A DNA stretch of 64,000 nt, taken from NCBI RefSeq assembly GCF_006716355.1, contig NZ_VFOW01000001.1, positions 4,960,001 through 5,024,000 of the forward strand, read 5' to 3'. Numbering within the stretch: position 1 is the stretch's first letter; every line of letters begins with the position of its first letter. The notes beneath the pieces were generated by a model that was given only the letters and a program-made list of their open reading frames with translations, had not been told where the DNA came from and searched no databases. Origin of the DNA: Stackebrandtia endophytica (lineage in GTDB: Bacteria; Actinomycetota; Actinomycetes; Mycobacteriales; Micromonosporaceae). Positions 61,373 through 64,000 of the stretch are shown in pieces. Made by a program: the position numbers and the translations under genes.

Positions 61373-62668
61373 CAGGTATCCGGGCGAACCGCGGCCGACA
61401 TCGTCACCAGCGTTGAGGCAGGGATCCGTCTCAACCACCTCGCGCCCGGAACGACGCTCCCACCGGTTCGGCGCCTCGCGGCGGATTTGGCCGTCTCACC
61501 GGCGACCGTCGCGGCCGCCTACCGCACCCTTCGGCAACGCGGCATCGTGGAGACCGCCGGACGAAACGGCACCCGGATACGTCACCGTCCGCCGGTGGCA
61601 CATCGCGCCGCCGAACCCCTTCCCGACGGCGTTCTCGACCTCACCACCGGCGAACCGGACGCGTCCCTGTTGCCGGACCTGACCATCGCCCTCGCCCGTG
61701 TCGACACCACGCCGCGCGGATACGCCCACGCGAGCGTTCTGCCCGTGTTGGAGCAACTGACCCGCGAACGCCTCCTCGCCGAAGGCATCGACGGCGACAT
61801 CACGGTCACCGGTGGCGCCCTCGACGGCATCGACCGGGTGCTGTCGGCTCACCTGGGGCCCGGTGACCTGGTCGGTATCGAGGACCCGTGCTGGGCGAAC
61901 CTCCGCGACCTGATCGCCGCGCTCGGACAACGGATGGTCCCCGTACCGGTCGACGAATGCGGTCCCACGCCCGAGGGGGTCGCCGCGGCGATTCGACACG
62001 GCGCCAAGGCCATCGTCATCACCAGCCGAGCACAGAACCCCACCGGAGTGGACATAACCGCGACACGGGCTCGCGAACTGCGTGACATCCTCAGCCGCCA
62101 CCGGGAAGTTCTCGTCATCGAAGACGATCACTGGGCTGAGCTCTCCCAGGCCCCCGTCAACGTCGTGGCCGACGCGGTCGACAACTGGATCTTCCTGCGG
62201 TCGGTGTCCAAACCGTACGGCCCGGACCTGCGCCTGGCCACCGCCGTCGGCGATCCCGCCACGATCGCGCGGCTCAAGGGCCGAATGAGAATCGGTTCCG
62301 GCTGGGTGTCGACGGTGTTGCAGGAGCTCGTCGTCGAACTCATGGCCGACCCCGCCACCGCCGACACCATCGCCAGGGCGTCGCGGCGTTACCGTTCCAA
62401 ACAGCGGCGACTGTGCGGGGCCCTGGCCGACCACGGCATCACCGCGTTCGGTGACAGTGGACTCAACGTGTGGGTTCACGTCAACGACGAGACCAGCACG
62501 GTCACGGCACTGCGCGACCGTGGGTATGCGGTTGCTCCCGGCGCGCGCAGCCGCATCGAGTCACCTCCGGCGATCCGGATTACGATCTCCGGATTGCCCG
62601 AAGACCGGATATCGGCGCTCGCCGAGGCCGTCGCCGCGGTCCCCGGCAACACCTCTCCCCTCGCATAG
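61358..62668 (+). CDS. MocR-type GntR regulator with aminotransferase domain
   Basis: Transcription regulator, 436 aa. GntR winged helix at the N-terminus (about 10-75, APGTTLPPVRRLAADLAVSPATVAAAYRTL), linker, and a class I aminotransferase fold (about 90-430) with VTGGALDGIDRVLSAHL, NPTGVDIT, VIEDDHWAEL and the PLP Lys in RSVSKPYGPDL. Such proteins bind PLP and commonly control vitamin B6 or aminotransferase genes. GTG 61358. Divergent from PNPOx gene; the MFS exporter follows 13 bases downstream. It likely represses or activates at the nested operator. Confidence 0.92.
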   Translation: MAEQYQVSGRTAADIVTSVEAGIRLNHLAPGTTLPPVRRLAADLAVSPATVAAAYRTLRQRGIVETAGRNGTRIRHRPPVAHRAAEPLPDGVLDLTTGEPDASLLPDLTIALARVDTTPRGYAHASVLPVLEQLTRERLLAEGIDGDITVTGGALDGIDRVLSAHLGPGDLVGIEDPCWANLRDLIAALGQRMVPVPVDECGPTPEGVAAAIRHGAKAIVITSRAQNPTGVDITATRARELRDILSRHREVLVIEDDHWAELSQAPVNVVADAVDNWIFLRSVSKPYGPDLRLATAVGDPATIARLKGRMRIGSGWVSTVLQELVVELMADPATADTIARASRRYRSKQRRLCGALADHGITAFGDSGLNVWVHVNDETSTVTALRDRGYAVAPGARSRIESPPAIRITISGLPEDRISALAEAVAAVPGNTSPLA

Positions 62669-62681
62669 AAACAAGGAACGC

Positions 62682-63947
62682 ATGACCGGCCACCCCGAAC
62701 GCGCCCGCCTGCAACGTCGCACGGTGACGCTCCTGTTCATCACCCAGATCCTCGGGGGAGTGGGAGTCGCCGTCGGGGTCGCCGTGGGCGCACTCCTTCT
62801 CGAAGATCTCACCGGTACGTCGGCCCTCGCCGGATTGGGGCAGAGCAGCGCCGTCATCGGTGGTGCGATGCTGGCCATTCCCATCGTTCGGGTCACCGGA
62901 AGTCACGGACGGCGCTACGGTCTGGTGCTGGCCTACGGCGCCGGTGTGATCGGTGCTCTGTTGGTGACGACGGCGTTGTATCTGCGATCGGCTCCGCTGG
63001 CATTCGTGGGTATGTTCCTCCTGGGCGGTGGGACGGCCGCCAATCTGCAGGCCCGGTACGCCGCCGCCGACCTCGCCCTGCCAGCCAATCGGGCCAGGCA
63101 GTTGTCGCTGGTGGTGTGGGCGACCACGATCGGAGCCGTCGCCGGGCCGAGTCTGGCACCGTTGGCCGATGCGGCCCTGCGCGAACAACTGGCGGGGCCG
63201 CGCTACGCCGGGCCGTTCATGGCCAGCGCCATCGGATTCGCGATAGCCGCCGGGATCCTCTGGTCGTTCCTGCGGCCCGACCCCCTGCTGATCGCCCGGT
63301 CGGAGAACGGAAGCCAGTCCGCGCCCAAGGCCAGTATCGCGGCGGGACTGCGTGTTGCGCGCGCCAACCCGACCGCTCGGCTGGGCATCACGGCCGTGGC
63401 ATTGGGCCACCTGGTCATGGTCGCGGTGATGGCGATGACCCCGATTCACATCAAACACGGCTTGCACGACCCCGATCAGGTCACCACGATCGTGGGCATC
63501 GTCCTCAGCCTTCACATCGCCGGGATGTACGCACTGTCACCGGTGGCGGGCATACTCGCTGACAAGTGGGGGCACCGACAGGTCATCCTCACCGGAATCG
63601 GACTGCTGCTGGCGGCCTGTGCCACCGCCGGAACCGCCGGGCACAACCACACCCAACTCGCGGTGGGACTCGTGCTGTTGGGATTGGGGTGGTCGTGCAC
63701 CATGGTGGCGGGTTCGGCATTGCTCACCGGGGCGGTCGACGCATCACAACGACCGGGAGTGCAGGGCCTGTCCGACCTGGTCATGGGGGTCGCGGGCGCT
63801 TTCGCGGGCGCGGCGTCCGGTTTCGTCGTCGAGTACACCGGGTATCCGGTGTTGGCATTGCTGGCGGCCATCGTGGTTCTGCCGGTGACGATCCTGGTGC
63901 TGCGCCGACGTCCAGTCAACGACCGTCCGAACAAGGAGTCCACATGA
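62682..63947 (+). CDS. MFS transporter
   Basis: Inner-membrane major-facilitator permease, 421 aa with 12 predicted helices. Helix 1 begins RRTVTLLFITQILGGVGVAVGVAVG; the loop between helices 2 and 3 has TGSHGRRYGLVLAYG, a weak form of the MFS G-x3-D-R-x-G-R-R motif. C-terminal half: GITAVALGHLVMVAVMAMTP, GILADKWGHRQVILTGIGLLL. ATG 62682 has AAGGAA eight bases before it. Part of the regulator operon; the stop overlaps the next start as ATGA. Substrate unknown, perhaps an efflux substrate linked to B6. Confidence 0.88.
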   Translation: MTGHPERARLQRRTVTLLFITQILGGVGVAVGVAVGALLLEDLTGTSALAGLGQSSAVIGGAMLAIPIVRVTGSHGRRYGLVLAYGAGVIGALLVTTALYLRSAPLAFVGMFLLGGGTAANLQARYAAADLALPANRARQLSLVVWATTIGAVAGPSLAPLADAALREQLAGPRYAGPFMASAIGFAIAAGILWSFLRPDPLLIARSENGSQSAPKASIAAGLRVARANPTARLGITAVALGHLVMVAVMAMTPIHIKHGLHDPDQVTTIVGIVLSLHIAGMYALSPVAGILADKWGHRQVILTGIGLLLAACATAGTAGHNHTQLAVGLVLLGLGWSCTMVAGSALLTGAVDASQRPGVQGLSDLVMGVAGAFAGAASGFVVEYTGYPVLALLAAIVVLPVTILVLRRRPVNDRPNKEST

Positions 63948-64000
63948 GATTGACCGACTTCTGGGGGAACATGCGCGAGACCTTCGGCGAGGCGTATGCC
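63944..64000 (+). CDS. DUF3046 family protein, N-terminal fragment
   Basis: First 19 codons only (MRLTDFWGNMRETFGEAYA); the gene continues past the right edge. The sequence matches the start of the actinobacterial DUF3046 family (MRLT-x-FW...FG-x-AYA). The ATG overlaps the transporter stop codon in ATGA and follows AAGGAG. In this phylum the gene is usually followed by recA and recX, so those may lie just outside the window. Confidence 0.75.
   Translation, partial: MRLTDFWGNMRETFGEAYA

Overview
The window is GC-rich chromosomal DNA from an actinomycete. The evidence is the GC-biased third codon positions, frequent GTG starts, leaderless promoters (TANNNT six to eight bases before the start codon), mycothiol-era gene families such as RNase AS, class II DAHP synthase, PASTA kinase, polyprenol-phosphomannose-dependent mannosyltransferase, ImuA'/ImuB/DnaE2, SAV_6107-type HEPN protein and DUF3046, and loop-rich hairpin terminators without long U tracts. 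The genus cannot be fixed from sequence alone; a Glycomycetaceae or Micromonosporaceae type organism is my guess. I see no rRNA, tRNA, insertion sequence, prophage or CRISPR array. The window is a conserved chromosomal segment with accessory genes interspersed.

Layout. 0-5.5 kb: a cut-off EamA transporter, then a tightly overlapping minus-strand operon (secreted alpha/beta hydrolase, membrane acyltransferase, NarL-type histidine kinase and response regulator) and a second EamA transporter whose leader carries two tiny reading frames and a stem structure. 5.9-13.3 kb: a rifampin-phosphotransferase-like enzyme, a LarA-type racemase homologue, a secreted serine protease, a Crp/Fnr regulator and RNase AS. 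13.9-19.3 kb: phosphofructokinase with PPi-type residues, FolD and FchA (one-carbon metabolism) and DAHP synthase. 19.4-21.3 kb: threonine aldolase, then bacterioferritin-associated ferredoxin and bacterioferritin with IdeR-like boxes.

21.3-28 kb: PASTA kinase, an anchored Ser/Pro-rich protein, MptA-like mannosyltransferase, IdsA-like prenyl synthase and MetF. Together with DAHP synthase and RNase AS these keep the order and relative strands of Mycobacterium tuberculosis Rv2172c-Rv2179c. 28-31 kb: an envelope two-component system (OmpR-type regulator, kinase with an Asp-rich extracellular loop) divergent from an Asp-rich double PepSY protein; a CCTGAAG repeat array lies between them, and a matching array lies alone at 13.5 kb.

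31-38.5 kb: HIT protein, degenerate CDP-alcohol-transferase-like membrane protein, then the mutasome block (HEPN protein, ImuA', ImuB, DnaE2) behind LexA-like boxes. 38.6-46.8 kb: CooC-like ATPase under a 27-bp AT-rich palindrome, SCO5389-family protein, luciferase-like oxidoreductase, SDR39U1 epimerase, multicopper oxidase, a solitary FtsX-type permease and a coiled-coil protein. 46.9-52.5 kb: lpdA-sucB, a methyltransferase and small proteins. 52-57 kb: Lhr helicase with a macrodomain gene. 57-64 kb: two membrane EEP phosphatase-family proteins, LeuE-like exporter, a divergent PNPOx/MocR pair, an MFS transporter and the start of a DUF3046 gene, which in actinobacteria usually precedes recA.
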